DNA of 16,017 bases from Bacillota bacterium (GTDB lineage: Bacteria > Bacillota > Sulfobacillia > JAJZYS01 > JAJYTV01). The translations under genes and the position numbers were made by a program. Numbering within the stretch: the first letter of the stretch is position 1; the number at the start of each line of letters is the position of its first letter. The DNA lies in contig JAJYNV010000274.1 in the NCBI GenBank assembly GCA_021786135.1, positions 1 to 16,017 on the forward strand, read 5' to 3'. The notes under the pieces are model-generated. The model searched no databases. It had not been told where the DNA came from and saw only the letters and a program-made list of their open reading frames with translations. Positions 6,541 through 13,959 of this stretch are shown here, piece after piece.

Positions 6541-7590
6541 TCACCATCCCCTCGACAGAACGGCGCGGAAAGCGCTGGGCACTGCTATCCCCGCCAGCCC
6601 CGCAGCATCGAGCCATCGCGCCGGCTGGGCAGGCGGCGCGGCATCCGCCAGGACGCGGCGCACCTCTCCGACCCACACCTGATGCGTGAAAACATGCCTC
6701 ATCGGCCAACGCTCCCCGGTGACATGGACGCCCAGGACGCCCCACTCCGTGAGGACGCGCCGGATCGCGTGCTCGGAGGGCTCATCGGACGCGAGCACAT
6801 GCGGTGGCTCCCACAGGCCCGCCAGCAGTCCCTTGGTCGGTCGCGGCCGCCAGAGCACCCCTTGCTCGGACTCGATGCGCAGGGCGACGATCTGAAGTTC
6901 CCTGCGGGCGGGACGCACCGGGGGCCTGCCGAACTCCTCCGGCGCACCGCTTCTCGTCGCGGCGCAGGCCGCCTGCAGCGGACAGGCATCACAGCGCGGC
7001 CTGCCTGCGGTGCAGACCATGGCGCCCAGATCCATGATGGCATCGCTGAGTTCCGCAGCGGGCCCCGCCATGAGGATCCCCTCGAGCAGCTTTCGCGCAC
7101 CCGCTTGAGCGGGAGCTCTGCCAGGATCTGACGAGTCTCCGGCCAGACGGACGGCGACCCGACGGAGGTTCGCGTCCAGTGCGGCATCCGGCAGGGAGAA
7201 AGCGAAGGCGCGCACTGCGCTCGCGCTGTAGGGGCCGACGCCGGGCAGCTCGAGCAACTCCTCGCGCGAGACCGGCACCGCGCCAAGCGCAGCGATCCGT
7301 TGCGCGGTGCGCCACAACGCCTCAGCCCGGCGGTAGTAGCCGAGGCCCTCCCAGGCGCGCAGCACGTCGCCGAGTTCGGCGGCCGCCAACGCTTCAAAAT
7401 TCGGGTATCGGTCCAGGAAAGCCTCGAAGCGCTGCGCCACCACCTCGGCCCGCGTCTGCTGCAGCATCATCTCGGAGACGAGAACACGGTATGGCGTGCG
7501 CGGCGGACGGCGCCAGGGCAGATCGCGGCCCTCGCGCGAGAACCAGTCGAGAAGCGCCCGGGCCAGGAATTGCGCGTCCGCGCCCCACAC
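6541..7590 (-). CDS. mutY: A/G-specific adenine DNA glycosylase MutY
   Basis: This 349-residue protein removes adenine mispaired with 8-oxoguanine, starting base-excision repair. Visible hallmarks are catalytic Glu40 in VSEMMLQQT, the helix-hairpin-helix LPGVGPYSA (115-123), and catalytic Asp139 in LDANLRRV. A 4Fe-4S ligand set follows as Cys193-x6-Cys200-x2-Cys203-x5-Cys209. The C-terminal 120 residues form the NUDIX-like 8-oxoG recognition domain, with FTH at 301-303 in place of the common FSH. Length and start match the family: the E. coli N-terminus aligns with LLDWFSREGRDLPW. The start is a GTG at 7590, with an in-frame TAG at 7594-7596 just upstream. The AGGAGG ribosome site runs straight into this GTG, leaving no normal spacing. 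It is the first gene of a three-gene operon with the MazG-like and acyl-CoA synthetase genes. Confidence 0.95.
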   Translation of the reverse strand: MWGADAQFLARALLDWFSREGRDLPWRRPPRTPYRVLVSEMMLQQTRAEVVAQRFEAFLDRYPNFEALAAAELGDVLRAWEGLGYYRRAEALWRTAQRIAALGAVPVSREELLELPGVGPYSASAVRAFAFSLPDAALDANLRRVAVRLAGDSSDPGRAPAQAGARKLLEGILMAGPAAELSDAIMDLGAMVCTAGRPRCDACPLQAACAATRSGAPEEFGRPPVRPARRELQIVALRIESEQGVLWRPRPTKGLLAGLWEPPHVLASDEPSEHAIRRVLTEWGVLGVHVTGERWPMRHVFTHQVWVGEVRRVLADAAPPAQPARWLDAAGLAGIAVPSAFRAVLSRGW

Positions 7591-8276
7591 CTCCTAAGAT
7601 CGTTCGAACTTCGCGCAAGGCCGACGCAATCCCTCGCAGCGTGCAGATGGAGTGCAGGTTTTGCCGCTGTCTTTTGTCGAACTGCCGCTGTCGACCAGAC
7701 CGCAGAGGAAGGTGTGCTGTTGGCCGGGACCGATCCTTGCCTTGCCTGCATCCGTTAGTCACAGGCACCCCGATCCCACCATCTGGCCGGACCAGCCGTT
7801 CCCAGACGACGAACGGGTGGACCGATGTCGCGGCGAGGTCTGCCGATCACAGGGCACGCGTGCGCGTCCTCCTGAAGCCCGGACCCGGTGCCACTCCTAG
7901 TCCCATGGCAGCCAAATCGGGAGATCCGCAAGCCCCGCAGGCGCAAAGATGCGGTATTGAGCGTGACAAGGGCCGTCTGCCGCGCCAGCTCTTCGTTATT
8001 GTCCCGGGCGGGGACGCACCCTTGCCACCGACCACCGCGACCAAATGGCAGACCGATCGACGCCTGCACCTGTGATGGGTTGCATAGCCGACTGAACCAG
8101 ATTTACGATGAGCCCGTCGTCGCTCGCGCCGGTCATCACGTGAGCCGTCCCGCTTTGCGCGAAGGATGGTCTTCCCGGCGCCCGACACGACGAACGTAGG
8201 TCAGCGCCCCTTGCCGGTACCGCTCGACGTGTTGGACCAACGATACCGTCTGCACTGCCTGGCCCGAGACCAGCAA
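7591..8276. other. gene-poor stretch of about 690 bp
   Basis: Several frames are open for 80-110 codons, but none shows a recognisable domain or convincing start. Two short minus-strand stretches look protein-like. One is a 46-codon frame from the ATG at 8136 to the TAA at 7996, with GLIVNLVQSAMQPITGAGVD. The other, in another frame between about 7925 and 8010, contains ARDNNEELARQTALVTLNTA. Their adjacency in different frames on one strand suggests a frameshifted gene remnant. The 3' part carries the mutY leader, with the palindrome GTTCGAAC at 7602-7609 just upstream of the mutY ribosome site. No RNA gene or terminator was identified. Confidence 0.45.
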
Positions 8277-8681
8277 TTAGGCGTTAGCTGCGGTCTGCAG
8301 GTCGTGGTGGATCTGGTCGCGCAGAGTGCGCCACACGCTAGCCTGCATCATCGGCCACAGCTTGCCGCCGTGTAGGCGGCTCGCTACCTTGAAGCAGTCC
8401 TCGAGCAGGTTGGAAAGTTCTCGCGCTTCGTCTTTCGTCATCTCGACGCCACGCGACCCGATAACTTCGTGCCAAAGATGCAGGGATGCGCGATCATAGC
8501 GGTTCGAAGGCATGGATTGCAAAGCCGGTGCGGGATCCTGCACGATGGCGTCGGGCCACGCGAATCCACCGACCCTGCCAAGGAGCGCCTCGTCCAGCGA
8601 ACACGCGAGGGTGTTGGCCAGAGCGTTGCACGCCAGCTCCTGATCGTCCGGACCTATTTCAGGCAAGCGCAAACTGAACAT
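8277..8681 (-). CDS. hypothetical protein, 134 aa, no recognised family
   Basis: An ATG at 8681 is preceded by a strong GGGGGAG site at 8 nt spacing, so the gene is probably expressed. The product looks soluble: no signal peptide or membrane segment, mixed helical character, with a charged helix around MTKDEARELSNLLEDCFKVAS (about 81-101) and a Trp/Gln-rich C-terminal helix (LWPMMQASVWRTLRDQIHHDLQ). Cysteines are near residues 18, 27 and 95, not in a metal-binding spacing. I do not recognise a family or function. It is transcribed divergently from the LCP gene across an 83-bp gap, so the two might share a regulatory region. Its 3' side opens into the gene-poor stretch, without a clear terminator. 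Confidence 0.75.
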   Translation of the reverse strand: MFSLRLPEIGPDDQELACNALANTLACSLDEALLGRVGGFAWPDAIVQDPAPALQSMPSNRYDRASLHLWHEVIGSRGVEMTKDEARELSNLLEDCFKVASRLHGGKLWPMMQASVWRTLRDQIHHDLQTAANA

Positions 8682-8764
8682 GGTGATAGCTCCCCCGGGA
8701 AACTGAGAGAAATTCTACGCGTTCGCCGGTAGGCCGTCGAGCCTGGACGCCAGGAGGTAAAGGT
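8682..8764. promoter_or_regulatory. divergent promoter region between the 134-aa gene and the LCP gene
   Basis: These 83 bp must hold both promoters unless transcription comes from further away. The ribosome site of the minus gene (8690-8696) and that of the LCP gene (8752-8758) lie at the two ends. I see no convincing -35/-10 pair; the most AT-rich part is near 8700-8716. Confidence 0.5.
8752..8758 (+). promoter_or_regulatory. strong ribosome binding site supporting the TTG start of the LCP gene
   Basis: AGGAGGT, a near-perfect Shine-Dalgarno sequence, lies 6 nt before the TTG at 8765. The next residues are the basic MKKRLRPR expected before a membrane anchor. Confidence 0.85.
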
Positions 8765-10000
8765 TTGAAGAAGCGGTTGCGGCCCAGATTCATCTGGCTC
8801 CTGGTCATCGTGCTCGTACTGATCGGTGCAGGCGCCTACCTGCGCAGTTGGTTCACCTCTTCGTCGAGCCCAGGCGGGCATGTCGCCGTGGTCTCGACCA
8901 ATGTTCCCTACAACATCCTGCTCATCGGCAACAACGCGCGCCAGGCCACAGGTCCTCTGTCGCTCGGCACGTCGGGCGGCCAGGCCGACATCCTCATGCT
9001 CGTGCACATCGATCCCCAGAAGCACAAGGTCACGATGATCTCGATCCCGCGAGACCTCCTGATAGCACTGCCCCAGTGGCGCGATACCGTGCCGAAGATC
9101 AAGGAGACCCTGTTCCTCGGCCTGGGGGAAGGTCCGGCGCAAGGACCCGAGCTCGCGATGCAGGTCGTCAGCCATTTCACCGGCATGCCGGTCAAGGCGT
9201 ATGTCGCCACCGACTTTCAGGGCTTCATCGACGCCGTCGATGCCGTCGGCTGCGTCAACATCGACATCCCCTACGCCATCTACGACCCGCTGCATAGCGG
9301 CGCAGACTTCCAGCCCGGCGTGCACTGCCTCTCGGGCCCCTGGGTGCTCGCGTTCATCCGGGTCCGCCAGAACACGGTCAACAGCTACCGCACCACCGAC
9401 TTCCAGCGCATGGGCGCCGAGGCGCAGGTTCTCTTCGCGCTCAAGGATAAGCTTCTCCACAACCCGGTGCAGGCTGCCCTGCACCTGCCGGCGCTCGTTT
9501 CCACCTGGCGCAAGGACGTCGCGACGAACCTCTCTAACAGCCAGTTGCTCTCGCTCGGCCTCACCCTCGCCCACAGCCATGTGCAGCACATCACGCTCGG
9601 AAGCATCGGTGACTCGATGGATCTCGCATCGATGCCGTTGCCCGGCATCAACGTGGAGAACCAGATCGCGGGTGCCTACTATGACGTCCTCAACCCTCTA
9701 GACGTGACCAAGGTGCTGAAGCCCTACGGCAGCACTGGCGCCTGGACCGGGCTGCCGCCGTTCCCAGCCCCGAAGGACGTGCCCGTAGCGGTGGAGGGCT
9801 CCGCTGCCTATGTCGCCCTGCTGCAGAAAGCTGGCTTCCCTGTGACCCAGACGTCCACGACAAGCCCCAGCAGCAGGCTGACGGTCGTCTTCCCGAACGG
9901 GCAGCCCGCTGCCGGCTTCGCCGTCGCGCGATCCCTTGCGGCGGGCAATGAGCTGGTTACGCCCGGCTCCGTCTCCGAGGTCACCGTATACGGCCCGTGA
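8765..10000 (+). CDS. LytR-CpsA-Psr (LCP) family cell-wall glycopolymer ligase
   Basis: LCP enzymes transfer polyprenyl-phosphate-linked glycopolymers such as teichoic acids or capsule onto peptidoglycan, outside the membrane. The product has 411 residues: a basic N-terminus, one membrane anchor (about 9-27), then the LCP domain. Visible LCP elements are YNILLIGNN (49-57), ADILMLVHIDPQKHKVTMIS (74-93), the Arg96-Asp97 pair in IPRD, and FIRVRQ (197-202). Asp212-x-x-Arg215 follows in TTDFQR. The usual Arg-Gln pair three residues later is Ala-Glu here. Residues about 340-411 resemble the LytR_C domain (VPVAVEGSAAYVALLQKAGF). It starts with TTG behind a strong ribosome site. Its stop overlaps the start of the carboxypeptidase gene by four bases, so the two are translationally coupled in one wall-assembly operon. 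Confidence 0.9.
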   Translation: MKKRLRPRFIWLLVIVLVLIGAGAYLRSWFTSSSSPGGHVAVVSTNVPYNILLIGNNARQATGPLSLGTSGGQADILMLVHIDPQKHKVTMISIPRDLLIALPQWRDTVPKIKETLFLGLGEGPAQGPELAMQVVSHFTGMPVKAYVATDFQGFIDAVDAVGCVNIDIPYAIYDPLHSGADFQPGVHCLSGPWVLAFIRVRQNTVNSYRTTDFQRMGAEAQVLFALKDKLLHNPVQAALHLPALVSTWRKDVATNLSNSQLLSLGLTLAHSHVQHITLGSIGDSMDLASMPLPGINVENQIAGAYYDVLNPLDVTKVLKPYGSTGAWTGLPPFPAPKDVPVAVEGSAAYVALLQKAGFPVTQTSTTSPSSRLTVVFPNGQPAAGFAVARSLAAGNELVTPGSVSEVTVYGP

Positions 10001-11139
10001 AGGTACGACATGCCGTGGCAACGCTGATGGCCCTCGCGGCGATCGGCGGCGTGACGATCTCCGTCCTGCCCGCACCGGTGTCCCGCATCGTTTCGGCGGC
10101 GAACCCGCGGCCGGCGCCTCCTCCCCTGCCCGGGGTGACTGCGCCGGCCTTCGCCGTGTCCTACGACGGCCAGTTGATCGCAGGCGAGAAGGTCACCGAG
10201 CTTCGTCCCACCGCATCGACGATCAAGGTCTTGACGGCGCTGGCCGTGCTGGACGGTGGCCCGCCGCTCTCGCAGCGCATCAAGGTGACGCCTGCAGACG
10301 CCCTTGCCGCTCGCGAGGGTGCTCTTCTCGGTCACGGCGTACTGCCCCTCGTCGCCGGTGAGACGCTGACCGTCCGCGACCTGCTCCTCTCCATGCTCCT
10401 GCCGAGCGCCGACAACGCTGCCGATCTTCTGGCGAGCGAGTTTCCCGGCGGAGAGAGCGAACTTCTTCACCGGATGACATCCATTGCCACGCGGCTCCAT
10501 CTCGGCCTGCCTCCGATGGGCGACCCAAGCGGTCTCTCGCCGTTCGATCGGCTATCCCCCCTCGGGGAAGTGCGGCTGGGCTGGGCCGCCCTCAAGAATC
10601 CCACCTTGGCCGCCATGGTGGGAAGCCAAGCTGCCACGCTCTCGCAGGGGCAGCGGGTACAAAGTATCAACCGTCTCCTTTCGACCTATCGCGGAGCGAT
10701 CGGCATCAAGACGGGACAGACTGCCCCGGCCGGCTACGTCCTGCTTTTCGCGGCGCATCGCACCGGCACCGCAGTGGGCGTGATCATGGGCGAGCCTACG
10801 GACGCGGACCGCTTCCGGGATGCCGGACGACTCCTCGACTGGACCTTTGCCTGGGCTAAGGCGCACACCTGGCCAGCTGGCAGCATTATCGGCTCGGTCG
10901 TCTGGCCGGGCGGCGCCGTCCAGGAACTGCGCACGGCGGCGCCGCTCCTGGTGACCCGGAGCTCCGGACTGCCCCAGTTGCACCTCAAGTCGCCCGCGAC
11001 GCTCGCACTGGGCGGATGTGCAGGTTACGCCGCCGCCGACGGCCACAGGGTGGCCGTCGTCACGTCGCCTGCGCCACTCTTCATCCGGCTCTGGACTCTC
11101 GTCGACCGTTGGCCCCTGCGCGCCTCCTTTGGCGGCTAG
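9997..11139 (+). CDS. D-alanyl-D-alanine carboxypeptidase (peptidase S11, PBP5/DacA-like)
   Basis: This 380-residue enzyme would trim the terminal D-Ala from peptidoglycan stem peptides outside the membrane. The three penicillin-binding signatures are present in order: Ser74-Thr-Ile-Lys77 (nucleophile and general base), Ser137-Ala-Asp-Asn140, and Lys238-Thr-Gly240. The N-terminus (MKVRHAVATLMALAAIGGVTIS) is a signal peptide or uncleaved anchor, followed by a Pro-rich linker. After residue 290 there is a C-terminal beta-type region like the PBP5 stalk; a final membrane-binding helix is not obvious, though LFIRLWTLVDRWPLRA is amphipathic enough to serve. The GTG start overlaps the LCP stop in GTGA, which indicates coupled translation. 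The end shares a CTAG with the convergent hydrolase gene. A sporulation-type S11 role cannot be excluded. Confidence 0.92.
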   Translation: MKVRHAVATLMALAAIGGVTISVLPAPVSRIVSAANPRPAPPPLPGVTAPAFAVSYDGQLIAGEKVTELRPTASTIKVLTALAVLDGGPPLSQRIKVTPADALAAREGALLGHGVLPLVAGETLTVRDLLLSMLLPSADNAADLLASEFPGGESELLHRMTSIATRLHLGLPPMGDPSGLSPFDRLSPLGEVRLGWAALKNPTLAAMVGSQAATLSQGQRVQSINRLLSTYRGAIGIKTGQTAPAGYVLLFAAHRTGTAVGVIMGEPTDADRFRDAGRLLDWTFAWAKAHTWPAGSIIGSVVWPGGAVQELRTAAPLLVTRSSGLPQLHLKSPATLALGGCAGYAAADGHRVAVVTSPAPLFIRLWTLVDRWPLRASFGG

Positions 11140-12083
11140 AGCCCGTAGGCCGGCACGGGCCTGAGCCCTTTGTCCACACGGTGCAGCGTTCGGTAGAGGT
11201 ACTCGAGATAAGCCAGAGGGCGAAGCTGGAAAGACTCCACGTGATGTGCTCCCGGAACCAGCCAAAGGGTCACGCTTGGATCCGTATGCCGCAGCGCCTT
11301 GTAAAGCTTGACGGAGTTTTGGTAGGGAATCGTTTTGTCGGCCTTGCCTGCGATCAACAGCACTGGCCGCTGGCCGAACGCCTTGACTCCAGCCAGGGGA
11401 TTCACCCTGTTCGGGGAGAGGCCCAGAAGAGGGGCTGCGACATTCAGCAGGAGCCAGTTGAAGGGAAACGAGGGGAGGCCGGTCCAGACCGGAAGGTTGT
11501 GTTCGAGGTACGGGGTAAGACTCGCGAAGGGGCTGTCGGCCACGACCGCGGCGATCTGGGGATCCCGTTCCCCCGCCAGGAGGGCCACACTCGCTCCCAT
11601 CGAGTAGCCCACCACCGCCACCGGCAACTGCGGCGCCCTGAGGCGCGCAGCGTCGGCAGCGCCGATGAGATCCCGCACCTCGAACTCCCCGACCGAGATC
11701 ATCTTGCCTGGGCTCCGCCCCTCCGCGCGGTAGTCGAAGGTTAGGATGTTGACCCCCCAGAGGTGCAGTGCGCGCATCATCAAGAGCCCCGGCACACCGA
11801 TGTCTGCCCGGTTCGAACCGAAGCCGTGCGAAAACACCACCGTCATGGTGGCGCTCTGCGCTGGGATCCACCAGCCGTGGATTTTCAGATGGTCGACGGC
11901 GCTTGGGAACCGGATCGTCTGGTAGGACATCCCCCAGTAGCGTGGATTGGTGGGCATCTTCGCTCGCGGCAAATGTGTCAGGGACCAGCCGATGTAGAAA
12001 CTCCAGGCCACGCTGCTGACGACCGCGATGAGGGTGACCGCCACGACGGCCCTGAGCCAGCGGCGGCGCCGCAACCGGATCAA
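11136..12083 (-). CDS. membrane-anchored alpha/beta hydrolase
   Basis: This encodes 315 residues. A very basic start (MIRLRRRRWLR) and one membrane helix (about 12-33) anchor it, with the catalytic domain probably outside. The fold signatures are the oxyanion HGFGSNR (86-92), the nucleophile elbow GYSMG (Ser161), the acid in GKADKTIP (Asp249), and the base in PGAHH (His280 or 281). It resembles the YqkD/BEM46 type of serine hydrolases; the substrate is unknown, possibly a lipid or ester. The frame is open upstream into the UbiB gene. A TTG at 12104 would overlap the UbiB stop in TTGA, but the AGGGGGA site at 12092-12098 gives 8-nt spacing to the TTG at 12083, which I prefer. It is last in the operon with the small protein and UbiB. 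It converges on the carboxypeptidase gene with a 4-bp overlap. Confidence 0.85.
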   Translation of the reverse strand: MIRLRRRRWLRAVVAVTLIAVVSSVAWSFYIGWSLTHLPRAKMPTNPRYWGMSYQTIRFPSAVDHLKIHGWWIPAQSATMTVVFSHGFGSNRADIGVPGLLMMRALHLWGVNILTFDYRAEGRSPGKMISVGEFEVRDLIGAADAARLRAPQLPVAVVGYSMGASVALLAGERDPQIAAVVADSPFASLTPYLEHNLPVWTGLPSFPFNWLLLNVAAPLLGLSPNRVNPLAGVKAFGQRPVLLIAGKADKTIPYQNSVKLYKALRHTDPSVTLWLVPGAHHVESFQLRPLAYLEYLYRTLHRVDKGLRPVPAYGL

Positions 12084-12091
12084 AGACCATT

Positions 12092-12098
12092 TCCCCCT
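12092..12098 (-). promoter_or_regulatory. ribosome binding site choosing the hydrolase TTG start
   Basis: The minus strand reads AGGGGGA, 8 nt before TTG at 12083. The alternative TTG at 12104, overlapping the UbiB stop, has no such site. Confidence 0.65.
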
Positions 12099-12100
12099 GT

Positions 12101-13717
12101 TCAAGCCCTGCGCTGCGCCACGATCGCGCCAACGAAGAAGACTACGCTCAACGCGATGAGGACATCCCGGACAGTCGGCAGCGCCACCCCGACAAGCGCT
12201 GCGGTCAGCGCCGCGAAGCCACCGAGTGTCACCCAAGTCAAGGAGCGCAGTGCCGCACGTCCCGCCCGCATCTCACGCCGCAGCGGTTCGAAGTCGATTG
12301 GAATGCGGTAATCGTCCCGGTCGAGCTTCGCAAGCAGGTGCAGGGCTTGCTGCAATGGTTCCTGCGCACGCCTCAGCACGCCGCGCAGCACCTGTCGCGT
12401 GCCTGTGCCACCAGTAGCCGCGGAAGCGTAACGGCGTGCCCCGTCGATGAGAAGGCGGACGAAGTTCTGCCCAGGCGCGAGCGGCGCCACGATGCCCGAA
12501 AGGATGCCGAGTGCGCGTCCGAGGAAGGTGTAGCGGGCCGGGATCTGAAACGGCTGTTCGTAAAGGAAATCCCGGATCTCGCGTACGAAGGCTTCCACCT
12601 CGGGACCGCTCGCCCGGAAGAATGTCGTGCCGAGCAGCCGGTCGAGGAGAAAGCCGAATGCGCGCCGGAGCTTTGCAAGGTCCGCACCCGGCCGGACAAA
12701 GCCGAGATCCACCAGGCCTTGGGTGGCGCGGTCGAGGTCATGCTCGACGACGCCCTGCACCAGTTGTCGCAAGGCCTCCTGGTCCTCGGGTCGCATTTCG
12801 CCCATCATGCCGAAGTCGACGTAGATGAGAGCGCCGCTCGGGCGCACGAAGATGTTTCCGGGGTGCGGATCGGCGTGGAAGAAACCGTCCACCAGCCACT
12901 GCTTCATGTAGCTGTCGATCAGTCTCTTCGCCAGTGCTCGCCGGTCGATTCCGGCAGCATCGAGGGCTTCCAGCTGATCGGGCTTGATACCCTCGACAAG
13001 CTCCATCACGAGCACGCCGGGGCGCGTCAGGTCGTGCATCACCTGGGGCGCACCGACCATCGGGTCATCCTTGAAGTTCTCGGCGAAGCGGCGACTGCGC
13101 TCCGCCTCGCCAAAGACGTCGAGTTCCTGCTCCGTCGTGTCCCGGAGCTCCCGCCAGATGGCCAGCAGGTCGAAGCGCTTGCCCCAACTGGTCAGCCGCA
13201 CCATCCAGGAGACCGCGATGCGCAGGGCGTCGAGATCGATGCGCACGGCCCGCTCGATGTCTGGCCTCAGAACCTTCACGGCTACGGCTCGTCCATCCGC
13301 GAGGCGCGCGTGATGCACCTGCGCCAACGATGCCGCGGCAGCAGCGGTCTGCTCGAAGGTCGCAAACACATCCGGCACATAGCGCGCACCGTATTCCGAG
13401 CGCAGCACCGCATCGACCCGCAGCCAACTGACGGGCGGCACCACGTCCTGCAGCTGCCCTACTTCACGCGTGAATTCTTCCGGCAGGACATCGGCGCGCG
13501 TCGACAGGAACTGGCCGACCTTGATCAGCATGCCGCCCTGGCGTGCGGCCGCTTCCCTCAGGCGTCTGCCCTCGGCGGCCCAGAGAGCGCGCTCCGCTTG
13601 GATGCGCCCTTCCGGGTCGAGCCAGCGGTAGCGCACGCGAGTGAGCCAAAGCGCCCGCACGGCCGCTCCCAGCGCCAAGCGCAGGACGGCGGCCGTACGG
13701 CGGACTCGACTATCCAC
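12101..13717 (-). CDS. UbiB/ABC1/AarF family atypical kinase
   Basis: The 538-residue product has the family hallmarks: Lys66-x-Gly-Gln69 in LIKVGQFLSTR, the Ala-rich loop AAAS (127-130) replacing the glycine loop, and VAVKV with Lys148. ELD (198-200), HADPHPGN (281-288, with Asp283 and Asn288) and DFG (301-303) complete the set. These define the UbiB/COQ8 group, membrane-associated ATPases linked to isoprenoid-quinone or lipid handling rather than protein phosphorylation. Two C-terminal membrane helices (about 494-513 and 517-535) fit. It starts at GTG 13717, the first start codon in the frame, with a weak ribosome site, 11 nt after a 64-codon gene, so coupling is likely. No quinone-biosynthesis genes are nearby; a role with the downstream hydrolase in lipid turnover is only inferred. 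Confidence 0.92.
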   Translation of the reverse strand: MDSRVRRTAAVLRLALGAAVRALWLTRVRYRWLDPEGRIQAERALWAAEGRRLREAAARQGGMLIKVGQFLSTRADVLPEEFTREVGQLQDVVPPVSWLRVDAVLRSEYGARYVPDVFATFEQTAAAAASLAQVHHARLADGRAVAVKVLRPDIERAVRIDLDALRIAVSWMVRLTSWGKRFDLLAIWRELRDTTEQELDVFGEAERSRRFAENFKDDPMVGAPQVMHDLTRPGVLVMELVEGIKPDQLEALDAAGIDRRALAKRLIDSYMKQWLVDGFFHADPHPGNIFVRPSGALIYVDFGMMGEMRPEDQEALRQLVQGVVEHDLDRATQGLVDLGFVRPGADLAKLRRAFGFLLDRLLGTTFFRASGPEVEAFVREIRDFLYEQPFQIPARYTFLGRALGILSGIVAPLAPGQNFVRLLIDGARRYASAATGGTGTRQVLRGVLRRAQEPLQQALHLLAKLDRDDYRIPIDFEPLRREMRAGRAALRSLTWVTLGGFAALTAALVGVALPTVRDVLIALSVVFFVGAIVAQRRA

Positions 13718-13728
13718 GGGCGACCACT

Positions 13729-13923
13729 CTAGACACCAGGTTCGGACTCGCTCTCCTCGGCCGCCTCAGCGATCCGATCCGCGAGGCGGTGAAGCTTCTT
13801 GGCGGCGCGACGGCGATACGCTCTCGCCTTCTCCTTCGCCTCGTCGCGATCCGCTCCGCAGTGCGTACCGGCCCCGAGCAGGAAGCCGAGGCCGATCAGC
13901 TTCAAGATCCAGCGCAGCAGCAT
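13729..13923 (-). CDS. small membrane-anchored charged-helix protein, 64 aa
   Basis: An ATG at 13923 is preceded by AGGGAGG at 10-nt spacing. Residues about 3-20 (LRWILKLIGLGFLLGAG) form a membrane segment. Residues 24-60 are a strongly charged Ala/Arg/Glu/Lys helix, probably cytoplasmic or a coiled coil, ending in acidic residues. The Cys22 context does not fit a lipobox. The layout recalls YtxH-like small envelope proteins, though I do not assign it. It is first in the operon, 11 nt before the UbiB start, so it may be an accessory or anchor for the UbiB protein; no direct evidence supports this. Confidence 0.75.
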   Translation of the reverse strand: MLLRWILKLIGLGFLLGAGTHCGADRDEAKEKARAYRRRAAKKLHRLADRIAEAAEESESEPGV

Positions 13924-13959
13924 GGCATCGAAACCTCCCTGAACGAGACCTCTCCATAG

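Noticed and set aside
7591..8276. Possible insertion-sequence remnant
   Set aside because: No terminal inverted repeats, target duplications or transposase motifs seen in either gene-poor stretch.
10552..12132. 526-codon minus-strand frame across the carboxypeptidase and hydrolase genes
   Set aside because: Arg/Gly/Pro-rich shadow; both real genes carry catalytic motifs in other frames.
12084..12236. N-terminal extension of the hydrolase frame into the UbiB gene
   Set aside because: Better start with ribosome site at 12083 and a normal membrane anchor directly after it.
12338..13732. 464-codon plus-strand frame opposite the UbiB gene
   Set aside because: Antisense shadow of a gene with all UbiB motifs.
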